Assembly: GCA_903789375.1 (NCBI GenBank)
Contig: CAIFEB010000003.1
Location: forward strand, 94,611-158,610
Source: an uncultured Eggerthellaceae bacterium
Lineage (GTDB): Bacteria > Actinomycetota > Coriobacteriia > Coriobacteriales > Eggerthellaceae
Direction: 5' to 3'
Length of the DNA: 64,000 nucleotides
Part shown: piece after piece, positions 28,295 through 40,007 of the stretch
Numbering within the stretch: the stretch's first letter is position 1
How the letters are laid out: every line of letters starts with the position of its first letter
Translations under genes and position numbers: made by a program
Notes under the pieces: generated by a model
Seen by the model: the letters and a program-made list of their open reading frames with translations, nothing else
Told to the model about the DNA's origin: nothing
Databases searched by the model: none

Positions 28295-29701
28295 CTACTT
28301 CTCAGACGCGGTATCCTCGGATGCGTCAGCAGCCGCATCCGCATCCTGCGCGGCCTTCTCAGCCTCGTCGGCCTTCTCCACCGTCTCGGCCTCGACGTTG
28401 GCGTTGTCGGGGTCGGTGTAGGTAATCGTCGCATGCTCGACCAGGTACTTGCACGCACGCAGGCGCTCGGCGGACTCGCGCAGCGCGAAGCCGAAGCCGC
28501 TCTGCTCCATGGCCTGACGGGCGCGGCCCGGCGCCTGCGGGTTCATGCCGGCGCAGACCTCGTCGAGGTCCTCGTCAGTGAACTGCAGGTGCGCGTGGCG
28601 GTACAGCGCATCGAGCGCGTAGCCCTGCACGAGACGCTGGCGTGTCTCCATCATCATCATCATGCTGACCTGCTGCTCGCCGCCGTTCTGCTCGACGAAT
28701 TGGTCGAAGGTCATGCCCTGCTGGGCAACCTGCTGGCGCATCTCCTTCTGCAGCTCGCGCATGGAGCCCTCGTAAACGGCGTCCTCGATCTTGCCGTCGA
28801 AGCGCTTGGCCAGCTCGGCTGCCGCGACGTTGCGGACGTAGTCATCGTACTGGCGCCGACGACCGCGGTCGATTTCGCCGCCGATCATCTTGCGCAGATC
28901 CTCGAGGTTGTGGTACATGGGCATGTTCTTCTGCACCCAAGCGTCGTCGATTTCGGGAATCTGCTTCTTCTGCACTTCCTTGAGCGTGACGGTGGCCTCG
29001 TAGGTCTCGGTGATCTCGTTGCCGTCATCGTCGATGTCGGGGCCTTCGAACTCGAACGAGCGCGTATCGCCGGGCTGCATGCCCTCGATGCCCTTGTCGA
29101 AGCCCTCCGGCATGAGGCCGATGCCGATCGAATACGTGCGCCCGTCGGTGCACAGGCCGTCGATGCGCTCGCCGCCCTTGCGGTTGCACTCGATGGCCAG
29201 AAGGACGTTGTCGCCCTTGCCGATGGCCTTCGGATCGGTTGCCACGTAGGTGGCGTAGTTCTCGGCCATCTGCTTGATCTGCTCGTCGATCGCCGACTCG
29301 TCGGAGGTGTAGCGCTGCACGCGGAACTCGATCGGGTCGTACGACTTCAGCTCGTAGCGCGGCTTGCCCGTGACCACGAGCTCGAACTTGTAGGTATGGC
29401 CGCGTTTAAGGGGCGTCTGGGGGTTCGGCGTGGGCGTGAACGCCGGGATGATGTTCTGCTTGTCCAAAACGCGCGGCACGAAGGCATCCATGGCCTGGGG
29501 CGACACGACCTCGTCGAGGTCTTTGATGCCGAGCTGGGCGCTTGCGACCTCGGCCGGGGTCTTGCCCTTCTGCGGATGCAGGCCCATCTGGTTGCAGAAC
29601 TGGATCTGCGCTTGGTTGAGCGCTTCACTGACCTCGGACGTCGTGACCGTCACATCGAGCGTGACGACGTCGCCTTCGGTCTTCTTCTTGACGATCTTCA
29701 T
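28295..29701 (-). CDS. tig: Trigger factor
   Basis: 468 aa ribosome-associated chaperone with peptidyl-prolyl isomerase domain. N-terminal ribosome-binding domain (about 1-115), FKBP-type PPIase around 160-250 (GKGDNVLLAI, EGFDKGIEGMQPGDTRSFEF), C-terminal chaperone arms, then an acidic Ala-rich tail. The ribosome-docking signature, normally GFRxGxxP, reads GLHPQKGKTP (40-49), a degenerate form. GGAGGAGAGGA before the ATG at 29701. It sits directly downstream of rplW, whose product L23 is the trigger factor docking site. A TACAAT at 29816-29821 (minus) might be its -10. clpP/clpX, the usual neighbours, are absent. Confidence 0.93.
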   Translation of the reverse strand: MKIVKKKTEGDVVTLDVTVTTSEVSEALNQAQIQFCNQMGLHPQKGKTPAEVASAQLGIKDLDEVVSPQAMDAFVPRVLDKQNIIPAFTPTPNPQTPLKRGHTYKFELVVTGKPRYELKSYDPIEFRVQRYTSDESAIDEQIKQMAENYATYVATDPKAIGKGDNVLLAIECNRKGGERIDGLCTDGRTYSIGIGLMPEGFDKGIEGMQPGDTRSFEFEGPDIDDDGNEITETYEATVTLKEVQKKQIPEIDDAWVQKNMPMYHNLEDLRKMIGGEIDRGRRRQYDDYVRNVAAAELAKRFDGKIEDAVYEGSMRELQKEMRQQVAQQGMTFDQFVEQNGGEQQVSMMMMMETRQRLVQGYALDALYRHAHLQFTDEDLDEVCAGMNPQAPGRARQAMEQSGFGFALRESAERLRACKYLVEHATITYTDPDNANVEAETVEKADEAEKAAQDADAAADASEDTASEK

Positions 29702-30223
29702 AGGTTCCTCTCCTCCCACGCGCCTCGCCTGATTGCGAGCCGCGCAGTCTCACCTCGGGTAGAACGCTTCCCCCGACGGCGATACTCGACGAGGTTCTGC
29801 GCATATCGGTTTGCTATTGTACCGCAGTTCTGGGAATCCTCACGGCGCACTTGTCACCCCACGTCGACTGCCGCCGAACCGTTGCACGGCGCACCAGCCG
29901 GCGGAAGCGAACGGCGCCTGCGAAGCGTTTCCCGCCCCCCCAACGGATAACCACCCGAGCGCATCCGCCTACGCCGTCGAAACCGCGCCGGGCATCGCAG
30001 TCGAAACGCCGAGCGTCGCAAGCGAAAGTCACCCGCAGCCGAAAACGGCCGGAAACAACGGAAAGCGCTCCCGGAACATCTTCTCGCGGGACCTTTGAAT
30101 CGCAAGGTCTGCGGCGTCCCCGCAACGAAAAACGGCCCGCAAGCTCATGCCTGCGGGCCGTTTCAGCCGGCATGCGGAGTCTCATGGGCTCCCGCCTGCC
30201 GCGCGCTTCTCTCAGAAGCGAGT
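29702..30223. other. Intergenic region rplW/tig
   Basis: 522 bases. Holds the rplW terminator (30128-30162) and the presumed tig promoter region. The remainder is GC-rich with no recognised gene or RNA; short readable frames on both strands are Arg/Pro-rich and have no homology I can name. Confidence 0.5.
30128..30162 (-). terminator. Terminator after rplW
   Basis: An 11-bp perfect stem (30131-30141 with 30152-30162, loop 10) is followed on the minus strand by GTTTTTCGTT. It lies about 60 bases after the L23 stop and ends the rpsL-to-rplW unit. Confidence 0.85.
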
Positions 30224-30508
30224 TTACGAAGCGAAGACCTCGATGGTGTCGCCCTCGGCGAGGGTGACGACGGCCTTCTTCCACGTGCGGGTCATGCCCT
30301 GCACGACGCGGACACGCTTCTTCTTCGGCTTGACGTGCAGCGTGTTCACCTTGACGACCTTCACGTCGAACAGCTCCTCGACCGCCTTCGCGATCTCGAT
30401 CTTGTTCGCGGACTTGGCCACCTCGAAGGTGTACTTGTTCATCTCGATCATGTCGTAGCTGCGCTCAGTGATGATCGGGCGGATGATGATGTCGCGAGCG
30501 TCCTTCAT
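30224..30508 (-). CDS. rplW: 50S ribosomal protein L23
   Basis: 94 aa exit-tunnel protein, docking site of trigger factor and [23 protein letters not shown] start; [13 protein letters not shown] is the basic loop. ATG follows the rplD stop directly. The conserved exposed Glu used for trigger factor binding in E. coli (VSEK loop) would correspond to ITERS here; that mapping is inference. It is followed by a terminator rather than rplB. Confidence 0.96.
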   Translation of the reverse strand: MKDARDIIIRPIITERSYDMIEMNKYTFEVAKSANKIEIAKAVEELFDVKVVKVNTLHVKPKKKRVRVVQGMTRTWKKAVVTLAEGDTIEVFAS

Positions 30509-31132
30509 TTACGCGAGCACCTCCTCGATGCGCTTCAGTGCCTCGGTGGTGAGGATGAGCTTCTTGTTGTCCAAGAACTCGTAGGTGTTCATGACATTGA
30601 CCGGAATGATGTTCACGGTCGGGATGTTGCGGAACGACAGGTACGTGTTGACGTCGTCGTTGCCCACGATGAGGGTGCAACGGCCCTCGACGCCGAGCGC
30701 CTTGAGGGCAGCCACGGCGGCCTTGGTGGACGGCTCCTCGAAGTCGAACTTGTCGACGATGATCAGCTCACCGTCGGCCAGCTTGGCGGACAGCGCGCTG
30801 CGCATGGCCAGCTTGATCTCCTTCTTGTTCACCTTGAAGGCGTAGCTGCGGGGATGAGGTCCGAAGACCACGCCGCCGCCGGCCCACTGAGGCGCACGGA
30901 TGGAACCCTGGCGAGCACGGCCGGTGCCCTTCTGGCGCCACGGCTTGCGGCCGCCGCCGGAGACCTTGCCGCGGGTCAGCGTGTTGGAGGTGCCGGAGCG
31001 CCACGCCGCGCGCTGTGCGCGCACGACCTGGTGCATGACACCGACGTTCGGCTCGATGCCGAACACGGACGCCGCCAGCTCGGCGGTATCGACCGTCTTG
31101 CCGCTCGCGTCTTTGATATCGATAGAGGTCAT
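30509..31132 (-). CDS. rplD: 50S ribosomal protein L4
   Basis: 207 aa tunnel protein, in E. coli also the S10-operon autorepressor. Start [20 protein letters not shown]; loop region [20 protein letters not shown] and [19 protein letters not shown] reaching the tunnel constriction is intact. TAAGGAG 8 bases before the ATG. Stop abuts rplW. Confidence 0.97.
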   Translation of the reverse strand: MTSIDIKDASGKTVDTAELAASVFGIEPNVGVMHQVVRAQRAAWRSGTSNTLTRGKVSGGGRKPWRQKGTGRARQGSIRAPQWAGGGVVFGPHPRSYAFKVNKKEIKLAMRSALSAKLADGELIIVDKFDFEEPSTKAAVAALKALGVEGRCTLIVGNDDVNTYLSFRNIPTVNIIPVNVMNTYEFLDNKKLILTTEALKRIEEVLA

Positions 31133-31163
31133 TCTTCAAACTCCTTAACGGATCTAATCGCGA

Positions 31164-31784
31164 TTAGGCCATACGGACGCGGACGATGCCGTCTTTGGCG
31201 CCGGGCACCGCACCCTTGACCAGGATCAGGTTGAGCTCCTCGTCGATGCGGACGACTTCGAGGTTCTTGACCGTCACCGTGTCGCAGCCCATGTGACCAG
31301 GCATGCGAACGCCCTTGAAGATGCGGGACGGCGTGGCGCACTGGCCGACCGAGCCGGGCGCGCGATGGAAGTGCGCGCCGTGGCCGCCCGGGCCGCCGGC
31401 GAAGCCGTGACGACGGATGACGCCCTGGAAGCCCTTGCCCTTGGAGGTGCCGGTGACGTCGACCTTCTTGACGTCGTTGAACGCCGCGACGGTCTGCTGG
31501 TCGCCGGGCTTGTACTCAGATCCGTTCTCGACGCGAACCTCGCGCAGGTGACGGGTCGGAGCAACGCCCCACTTCTTGAAGTGGCCGCCCATGGGCTGGT
31601 TGACCTTCTTCTCCTTGATGGTGCCGAAGCCCAGCTGCACGGCGTTGTAGCCGTCGGACTCCGCGGTCTTCACCTGGCACACCGTGTTGGGATCCGCCTG
31701 GATGACCGTGACGGGCACAACCTCGTCCTGTTCGTTGAACAGCTGGGTCATGCCGATTTTCTTGCCGTAGATTGCATTAATCAT
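31164..31784 (-). CDS. rplC: 50S ribosomal protein L3
   Basis: 206 aa assembly initiator. [20 protein letters not shown] start; signature [20 protein letters not shown] and the [19 protein letters not shown] loop near the peptidyl transferase centre. AAGGGG before the ATG. The gap to rplD is 31 bases. Confidence 0.97.
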   Translation of the reverse strand: MINAIYGKKIGMTQLFNEQDEVVPVTVIQADPNTVCQVKTAESDGYNAVQLGFGTIKEKKVNQPMGGHFKKWGVAPTRHLREVRVENGSEYKPGDQQTVAAFNDVKKVDVTGTSKGKGFQGVIRRHGFAGGPGGHGAHFHRAPGSVGQCATPSRIFKGVRMPGHMGCDTVTVKNLEVVRIDEELNLILVKGAVPGAKDGIVRVRMA

Positions 31785-31798
31785 CTGCTATACGCCCC

Positions 31799-32107
31799 TT
31801 ACAGCTTGATCTCGATGTCGACACCGGCCGGCAGGTCGAGGCGCATCAGCGAGTCGACCGTGTTGGGCGTCGGCTCGAGGATGTCGATGAGGCGCTTGTG
31901 GGTGCGCATCTCGAACTGCTCGCGGGAATCCTTGTCAACATGGGGTCCACGCACGACGGTGAACAGGTTGCGCTCCGTCGGCAGCGGAATAGGTCCAGAT
32001 ACCTTGGCACCCGTCTTCTGAGCGGTGTCGACGATGAGCTTGGTGGACTGGTCCACAATCTCATGGTCGTAACCCTTCAAGCGGATGCGAATCTTCTGAT
32101 TAGCCAC
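31799..32107 (-). CDS. rpsJ: 30S ribosomal protein S10
   Basis: 102 aa, universal. [20 protein letters not shown] and [20 protein letters not shown] are hallmarks. GTG start with AAGGAA five bases upstream. It follows fusA directly (29-base gap); tuf, which commonly separates fusA and rpsJ, is missing. Confidence 0.97.
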   Translation of the reverse strand: MANQKIRIRLKGYDHEIVDQSTKLIVDTAQKTGAKVSGPIPLPTERNLFTVVRGPHVDKDSREQFEMRTHKRLIDILEPTPNTVDSLMRLDLPAGVDIEIKL

Positions 32108-32136
32108 TTGTTTTCCTTCCAGTTAAAAGCGTCCGC

Positions 32137-34257
32137 TTAAGAAGCGTTGCCGCCAGCCTTGCTGATAATCTCTTCCGCCACGTTCTTCGGAACCGGCTCG
32201 TACGAGGAGAACTGCATCGTGTGCGTCGCACGACCCTGCGTGGTGGAACGAAGATCGGTCGCGTAACCGAACATCTCGGACAGCGGCACCTTGGCGCTGA
32301 TGGTCTTCGCGTTTCCGCGATCGCCCATGCCCTCGATCTTGCCGCGGCGGCTCGAGAGGTTGCCCATGACGTCGCCCATGTATTCCTCGGGCGTCTCGAC
32401 CTCGACCTGCATGATCGGCTCGAGGATGACCGGGTCGGCCTTGCGCATGGCGTTCTTGAACGCCATGGAGCCGGCGACCTTGAAGGCTGCCTCGGAGGAG
32501 TCGACCTCGTGGTAGGAGCCGTCGACCAGCTCGACGCGGACATCCACGACCGGGTAGCCGGCCAGGATACCGGTGTTGAGGGCCTCCTGGATGCCCTTGT
32601 CGACCGAGGGGATGTACTCCTTCGGCACGACGCCGCCGACGATCTTGTTCTCGAACTCGTAGCCCTTGCCGGCCTCCTGCGGGTACAGGTTGATGACGAC
32701 GTCGCCGTACTGGCCGCGGCCGCCGGACTGGCGGACGAACTTGCCCTGGACGTCGAGCGCCGGCTTGGTGGCCGTCTCACGATAGGCGACCTGCGGTTTG
32801 CCGACGTTCGCCTCGACCTTGAACTCGCGCAGCAGGCGGTCGATGATGATCTCCAAGTGGAGCTCGCCCATGCCGGCGATGATGGTCTGGCCGGTCTCCT
32901 GGTTGGTGGAGACGCGGAACGTCGGGTCCTCCTCGGCGAGCTTCTGCAGGGCGATGTCCATCTTGTCCTGCTCGGCCTTGGACTTGGGCTCGACCGCGAC
33001 GTCGATGACGGGGTCGGCAAAGTCCATGGACTCGAGCACAATCGGATGCTCCTCGTCGCACAGCGTGTCGCCGGTGCCGGTGTCCTTCAGGCCCACGACG
33101 GCGACGATGTCGCCCGCGGAGCAGGAGTCGACGTCGACGCGCTGGTTGGCGTTCATCTGCAGCAGACGGCCGATGCGCTCCTTCTTGCCCTTGGAGGCGT
33201 TGGCCACGTACGAGCCCGCATCCAGACGGCCGGAGTACACGCGCAGGTACGTCAGCTTGCCGACGTACGGGTCGGTCATAATCTTGAAGGCGAGAGCCGC
33301 GAACGGGGCCTTCGGATCGGACGGACGCGTCTCCTCCTCGCCCGTGTCGGGGTTGGTGCCGTCGATGGGCGGCACGTCCTCCGGGGAAGGCAGGTAGTCG
33401 ACGACGCCGTCGAGCATTTCCTGGACGCCCTTGTTCTTGTACGAGGAGCCGACGAACACCGGGTGCAGCTTGCAGGCGATGGTGCCCTTGCGGATGGCGG
33501 CCTTCAGCTCTTCGACCGTGACCTCCTCATCCATCAGGACCTTCTCCATGAGGTCGTCGTCGCAGTCGGCGGCAGCCTCGAGCAGCTCCTGGTAGCGCAG
33601 CTCGGTCTCTTCCTTGAATTCGTCGGGAATCTCGTCCATGGGCTCGGGGTAGGTCATGCCCTTGTCGTCGGCCTTGAAGTCCCAAGCGGTCTTGGTGACC
33701 AGGTCGATGACGCCCCAGAAGTTGTCCTCGGCGCCCATCGGGATCTGCACGGCGATGGCCGGCGCGCCCAGACGGTCCTTCATGGTGTCGATCGCGTGGA
33801 AGAAATCAGCGCCGACGCGGTCGTACTTGTTGATGTAGGCGATGCGCGGCACGTTGTAGCGGCTGGCCTGGCGCCACACGGTCTCGGACTGCGGCTGGAC
33901 GCCGGCGACGGCGTCGAACACCGCGACCGCGCCGTCGAGGACGCGCAGGGAGCGCTCGACCTCGGCCGTGAAGTCCACGTGGCCCGGGGTGTCGATGATC
34001 TGCAGGCGGTAGACCGGGCCCTCCGGCTTGCCGCTCGGATAGTGCCAGAAGCACGTGGTGGCAGCGGACGTGATGGTCACGCCGCGCTCCTGCTCCTGGA
34101 CCATCCAGTCCATGACGGCGGCGCCGTCGTGGACCTCGCCGATCTTGTGCGTCTTGCCCGTGTAGTACAGGATGCGCTCGGTCGTCGTGGTCTTGCCGGC
34201 ATCGATGTGGGCCATGATGCCGAAGTTGCGCGTAAAGTGAAGATCGTTCTTAGCCAT
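32137..34257 (-). CDS. fusA: Elongation factor G
   Basis: 706 aa translocase GTPase. G1 [10 protein letters not shown]2 [11 protein letters not shown]3 DTPGHVDF, G4 NKYDRVGAD (most EF-Gs have NKMDR). Domains II-V complete, with [14 protein letters not shown] and the C-terminal [12 protein letters not shown]. The ATG at 34257 gives [11 protein letters not shown]; an in-frame TTG at 34269 directly abuts the ribosome-binding site and is unlikely. Lies between rpsG and rpsJ. Confidence 0.97.
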   Translation of the reverse strand: MAKNDLHFTRNFGIMAHIDAGKTTTTERILYYTGKTHKIGEVHDGAAVMDWMVQEQERGVTITSAATTCFWHYPSGKPEGPVYRLQIIDTPGHVDFTAEVERSLRVLDGAVAVFDAVAGVQPQSETVWRQASRYNVPRIAYINKYDRVGADFFHAIDTMKDRLGAPAIAVQIPMGAEDNFWGVIDLVTKTAWDFKADDKGMTYPEPMDEIPDEFKEETELRYQELLEAAADCDDDLMEKVLMDEEVTVEELKAAIRKGTIACKLHPVFVGSSYKNKGVQEMLDGVVDYLPSPEDVPPIDGTNPDTGEEETRPSDPKAPFAALAFKIMTDPYVGKLTYLRVYSGRLDAGSYVANASKGKKERIGRLLQMNANQRVDVDSCSAGDIVAVVGLKDTGTGDTLCDEEHPIVLESMDFADPVIDVAVEPKSKAEQDKMDIALQKLAEEDPTFRVSTNQETGQTIIAGMGELHLEIIIDRLLREFKVEANVGKPQVAYRETATKPALDVQGKFVRQSGGRGQYGDVVINLYPQEAGKGYEFENKIVGGVVPKEYIPSVDKGIQEALNTGILAGYPVVDVRVELVDGSYHEVDSSEAAFKVAGSMAFKNAMRKADPVILEPIMQVEVETPEEYMGDVMGNLSSRRGKIEGMGDRGNAKTISAKVPLSEMFGYATDLRSTTQGRATHTMQFSSYEPVPKNVAEEIISKAGGNAS

Positions 34258-34275
34258 GTATGAGCTCAACCTTCC

Positions 34276-34746
34276 CTAGAAGCGGTAGTGCGAGAACGCG
34301 CGGTTGGATTCGGCCATCTTGTACAGGTCCTCGCGACGCTTCACGGAAGCGCCGACGCCCTCGGCGGCATCCATGATCTCGGCGGCGAGGCGCTCCTTCA
34401 TCGTGTGCTCGCGACGCTTGCGCGAGAAATCGACGATCCAACGGATGGCCAGCGTGGTGGCGCGGCGGGAGTTGACCTCCATCGGCACCTGGTAGGTGGC
34501 GCCGCCGACACGCTTGGGCTTGACCTCGAGGGTCGGACGGACGTTGTCCATGGCCTTCTTGAACACGGACAGCGGGTCCTGGCCGCTCTTCTGCTCGACC
34601 AGGTCGAACGCACCGTAGACGATGGACTCGGCCTTGGACTTCTTGCCGTCGAGCAGCACCTTGTTGATGAGCTGCGTCACCAGACGGTTGTTGTACTTCG
34701 CGTCCGGCTGGACTTCGTGACGAATCGTTTGTGAACGACGCGGCAT
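34276..34746 (-). CDS. rpsG: 30S ribosomal protein S7
   Basis: 156 aa head-assembly initiator. [20 protein letters not shown] start; [19 protein letters not shown] is the family signature. AAGGAG 6 bases before the ATG. In E. coli S7 represses its own operon by binding the rpsL-rpsG spacer; here that spacer carries two hairpins. Confidence 0.97.
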   Translation of the reverse strand: MPRRSQTIRHEVQPDAKYNNRLVTQLINKVLLDGKKSKAESIVYGAFDLVEQKSGQDPLSVFKKAMDNVRPTLEVKPKRVGGATYQVPMEVNSRRATTLAIRWIVDFSRKRREHTMKERLAAEIMDAAEGVGASVKRREDLYKMAESNRAFSHYRF

Positions 34747-34777
34747 GTAATACTCCTTCGTGATTCTGCGCGCTTCG

Positions 34778-34819
34778 GGGCTTCCTCCGTGAAGCCCATT
34801 AGGCTGCGCACCCGCAGCC
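34778..34819 (-). promoter_or_regulatory. Two hairpins in the rpsL-rpsG spacer
   Basis: Two 7-bp perfect stems sit side by side: 34778-34784 with 34791-34797 and 34802-34808 with 34813-34819. The position matches the S7 autoregulatory site known in E. coli. The function here is inferred. Confidence 0.45.
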
Positions 34820-34838
34820 CGCGCGACTTACCGATTGC

Positions 34839-35210
34839 TTATTTCGGGCGCTTGGCACCGTAACGGCTGCGCGCCTGCATGCGGCCCTCGACGGCTGCGC
34901 AGTCGAGCGCGGCGCGGATGACCTTGTAACGAACGCCCGGCAGGTCCTTGACACGGCCGCCGCGGATGAGCACCATCGAGTGCTCCTGCAGGTTGTGGCC
35001 GATGCCCGGGATGTACGCCGTGACCTCCATGCCGTTGACCAGGCGGACACGGCAGACCTTCCGCAGTGCGGAATTCGGCTTCTTCGGCGTGGTGGTGTAC
35101 ACGCGGGTGCACACGCCGCGCTTCTGAGGGTTGCCCTTCAGAGCCGGGGTCTTCTTCTTGTCGACCTGCTTTTTGCGGCCCTTGCGGACCAACTGATTGA
35201 TAGTAGGCAC
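34839..35210 (-). CDS. rpsL: 30S ribosomal protein S12
   Basis: 123 aa decoding-centre protein. The start is GTG at 35210 ([14 protein letters not shown]), with AAGGAG six bases upstream; the longer open frame has no S12 character. [14 protein letters not shown] and [13 protein letters not shown] keep the lysines whose mutation gives streptomycin resistance, so the sequence looks wild type. First gene of the str unit. Confidence 0.97.
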   Translation of the reverse strand: MPTINQLVRKGRKKQVDKKKTPALKGNPQKRGVCTRVYTTTPKKPNSALRKVCRVRLVNGMEVTAYIPGIGHNLQEHSMVLIRGGRVKDLPGVRYKVIRAALDCAAVEGRMQARSRYGAKRPK

Positions 35211-35407
35211 TTCTTGCTCCTTCGTATGCTCTACCGCCCTGCCCGTGACGGGCCGGACGATGTGCTGTACAGTCGCAGCGTGCGCTTCGGCGAAACCCGC
35301 TCGCAGCACCGGGCGAAGCTCCGGGAAGGCACTGCCTTCGACCTCCATCGTGTGCGTCCAGCTGAAACGCGCACGAGTGACGCCTCTTCCAAGGCGCGAT
35401 GTGAGAC

Positions 35408-35434
35408 ATTATCACCGCCCATCAGGCATGTCAA
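35408..35434 (-). promoter_or_regulatory. Promoter of the rpsL-to-rplW unit
   Basis: On the minus strand: perfect TTGACA (35434-35429), then GATAAT (35413-35408) at 15 bases, or TAATGT at 17 bases. It is the only good promoter before rpsL. Confidence 0.65.
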
Positions 35435-35648
35435 ACGCCACGCATCCGGGCGTGTCCATACCCTGCCATCCCATAATACCAGCTCAGCGGATGGCGAACG
35501 CTCCCCCGCCACAGTCTCTCCATACGTGGGCAGAAAATGTTTGACGCGCGGACGCCGATGTGGGACGCGCTGCGACGCGGACGGCCGCGAGCTGCCGTGC
35601 GACGCGGGCTGATGGAACCTCAAGCTGCGGCGACGGGGCGCGAAACGG

Positions 35649-35837
35649 CCCGATACGCGCGGAAGCGCTGACATAAGGCGGAGCTTCGCCCTGCAAGCAT
35701 CTGCCCGCTCCCCCGTATCGCAAGAGAGCTGAATCGGGCCATGCGTACCGAGCCGCAGGAGCGCCGCGCGCGGTGCGGGCGGGCTGGACATCGCACTCAA
35801 CGCTTGGCGCACGTCGCCCCGATACGCGCGGAAGCGC
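35649..35837. repeat. 20-bp exact direct repeat
   Basis: CCCGATACGCGCGGAAGCGC occurs at 35649-35668 and 35818-35837, the same orientation, 169 bases apart. The second copy ends 85 bases from the 3' end of the pyrophosphatase gene. Confidence 0.8.
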
Positions 35838-35922
35838 GCCGCAGCGGATCGCTCCGCCCCGACGCGCTTCCTGAAAATCTCCCGTGAAACCCAATGCCTC
35901 CACGCGACTGGCGCGAACGCAG

Positions 35923-37245
35923 CTACAGCGCGAGCACCTTCGCCGCGACCTGCTTCTTGCGCGACAGGACGCCGGGCATCCACGTGCCGCCCTCGCCCGT
36001 GCACTCGATGCCGAACGCCTTGTTGACGACCGAGCGATCGCCCTGGGCGATGAACTGGCTGCCCTCGGCCAGGATGTCCGTGACCATGAGCAGGGCGAAC
36101 CGGTAGCCGTGCTCGGCGATCAGACGATCGAGCTCGGCGCGAATCTCGGATTCGCGGCCGAGGACGGTCTGAAGGTCGACCGTCTCGTGCTGCGCGATGA
36201 GCACGGTGTCGTCGCCGAGCGGGAACTCCTTGGAGTCGGCGCCCACGAGCTCCTCGATCGGCATGTCGGCGTCGCCGCCGCGCATGCGGAACACCGACAG
36301 GCCGTACTCGGTCGGGTCGGCGCCGATGATGCCGGCCAGACGCTCGGCGACGCGCTCGTCGGTGGGCGTGGCCGTCGGCGACTTCAGGATGACGGTGTCG
36401 GTCATGAGCGCGCCCAGAAGTATGCGGGCAATGCTGTCGGGGATCTCGATGCCCTCGCGGTCGAACTCGAGCGCGACGATGGTCGACGACGAGCCGATCG
36501 GCAGGCCCAGGAACTTGATCGGGTTGGCCGTGGACACGTCGCCGATGCGGTGATGGTCGACGATTTCCACGACTTCGGCGTCGGCCAGGCCGTCGACCGC
36601 CTGACGTACCTCGTTGTGGTCGACGAGGATCACCCTGCGGCGCGGCACATCCTGCAGGTCGCTGTGCACGACGATGCCGAGCGGCTTGCGCCCGTCGAGC
36701 ACGACGTCGGCGCGGGACGCGCTCGCCTCGAGGTCCTCCTCGATGTCGCGGACGAGATCGGTCGGGGCGACCGTGCCCACCGACCCGTCGATGGCCTCGG
36801 CAACCGGCACGTCGAACGCGCCCTCTGCGCCGTCGGCGGCCTCGATCGCGCGTGCGGCGATGGTGAGCGGCGTCACGGCTCCGACGTAGTCGCCGTTGGC
36901 GTCGACGACGATGGCCAGCTCTCCGCCCTGGCGGTTGAGCTCGCGCGCCGCGTCTGCCAGCGTCTCCGTCGTGGAAACGGTGACCAGGCGGTCCTCCATG
37001 ACGGCGGACACGCGCGGGTACACGTTGTCGATGAGGCGCGGCGCCGGGATCTGCGCCTGCTTGAGAATCTGCTCGGTCTCGGGCGGCAGCGGGCCCAGGC
37101 GGACCGGCTCGTACGTCGGGGGCTTCTCGCCTTCGGCGGCGTCGCGCTTGGCGACGGCGTTCTTCAAATAGGCGTAGCCGATCGCGGCGCTGATCGCGTC
37201 GTTGTCGGGCTTCTTGTGGCCGACCACGATAATGGGCTCAGTCAT
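35923..37245 (-). CDS. ppaC: CBS-domain family II inorganic pyrophosphatase
   Basis: 440 aa Mn/Co-dependent enzyme hydrolysing pyrophosphate. DHH-domain metal ligands GHKKPDNDA (9-17), LVDHNE and IVDHHRIGD, then a DHHA2 domain ending SRKKQ. Between the first two motifs lies a pair of CBS domains (about 80-195, e.g. VSTTETLADAAREL and PLGIVVHSDLQDV), which in this family bind AMP/ADP (inhibition) and ATP/ApnA (activation). The DRTGG insert of the roughly 550-660 aa forms is missing; the short form is known from Eggerthella. ATG chosen because the family starts at PIIVVGHKKPDND and AAGGAG precedes it. Confidence 0.93.
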   Translation of the reverse strand: MTEPIIVVGHKKPDNDAISAAIGYAYLKNAVAKRDAAEGEKPPTYEPVRLGPLPPETEQILKQAQIPAPRLIDNVYPRVSAVMEDRLVTVSTTETLADAARELNRQGGELAIVVDANGDYVGAVTPLTIAARAIEAADGAEGAFDVPVAEAIDGSVGTVAPTDLVRDIEEDLEASASRADVVLDGRKPLGIVVHSDLQDVPRRRVILVDHNEVRQAVDGLADAEVVEIVDHHRIGDVSTANPIKFLGLPIGSSSTIVALEFDREGIEIPDSIARILLGALMTDTVILKSPTATPTDERVAERLAGIIGADPTEYGLSVFRMRGGDADMPIEELVGADSKEFPLGDDTVLIAQHETVDLQTVLGRESEIRAELDRLIAEHGYRFALLMVTDILAEGSQFIAQGDRSVVNKAFGIECTGEGGTWMPGVLSRKKQVAAKVLAL

Positions 37246-37470
37246 GTCCTTCGTTCTCCTTCGTATGACGGTTCCGAATCGTTCGCGTGCGTCGGCGGTA
37301 CTGCCGCGCTCGGCGGTTCGCATCCCAGTGTACCAGCTCGCGCCCGCGCAGGCGGCTCGCAGGCGGATGGAAGGCGCGCTCGGCGCCCACGACCCGCCGT
37401 ACCGCGCACGCCATGGTCCTTGTGGCGCCGCCGGGTGCATGGGCATGGCGCGCGGGGCGGATACGGCGCC

Positions 37471-39867
<2,397 letters not shown>

Positions 39868-39895
39868 AGGGCGAGCGGTCCGTTCGTATCGATGG

Positions 39896-39941
39896 AAAAA
39901 GAGACCCTCGGCGGCAGCATGTGCTGCGGCAAAGGGTCTCT
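39896..39941 (-). terminator. Terminator after serC
   Basis: A 9-bp outer stem (39900-39908 with 39933-39941) and inner GCAGC/GCTGC stem are followed on the minus strand by CTTTTTCC. It lies 67 bases after the serC stop and overlaps the presumed pcrA transcription start. Confidence 0.85.
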
Positions 39942-39942
39942 C

Positions 39943-39971
39943 ATTCTAGCGGGCGAACCGTTACGGGTTAA
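39943..39971 (-). promoter_or_regulatory. Promoter of pcrA
   Basis: On the minus strand: TTAACC (-35, 39971-39966), 17-base spacer, TAGAAT (-10, 39948-39943). Transcription would start around 39936, within the serC terminator hairpin. Confidence 0.6.
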
Positions 39972-40007
39972 GCGCCTGCGCCGTTTTCCACGAAGGATGC
40001 GGCGCGG

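Larger units (their letters stand above)
35211..35922. other. Intergenic region upstream of rpsL
   Basis: 712 bases between the pyrophosphatase stop and rpsL. Holds the rpsL promoter (35408-35434), an approximately 190-base leader, and a 20-base exact direct repeat (35649-35668 and 35818-35837). No gene recognised. Confidence 0.5.

Noticed and set aside
32221..34263. Long plus-strand open frame opposite fusA
   Set aside because: Antisense shadow; composition is Asp/Val/Gly-biased by codon-third-position GC.
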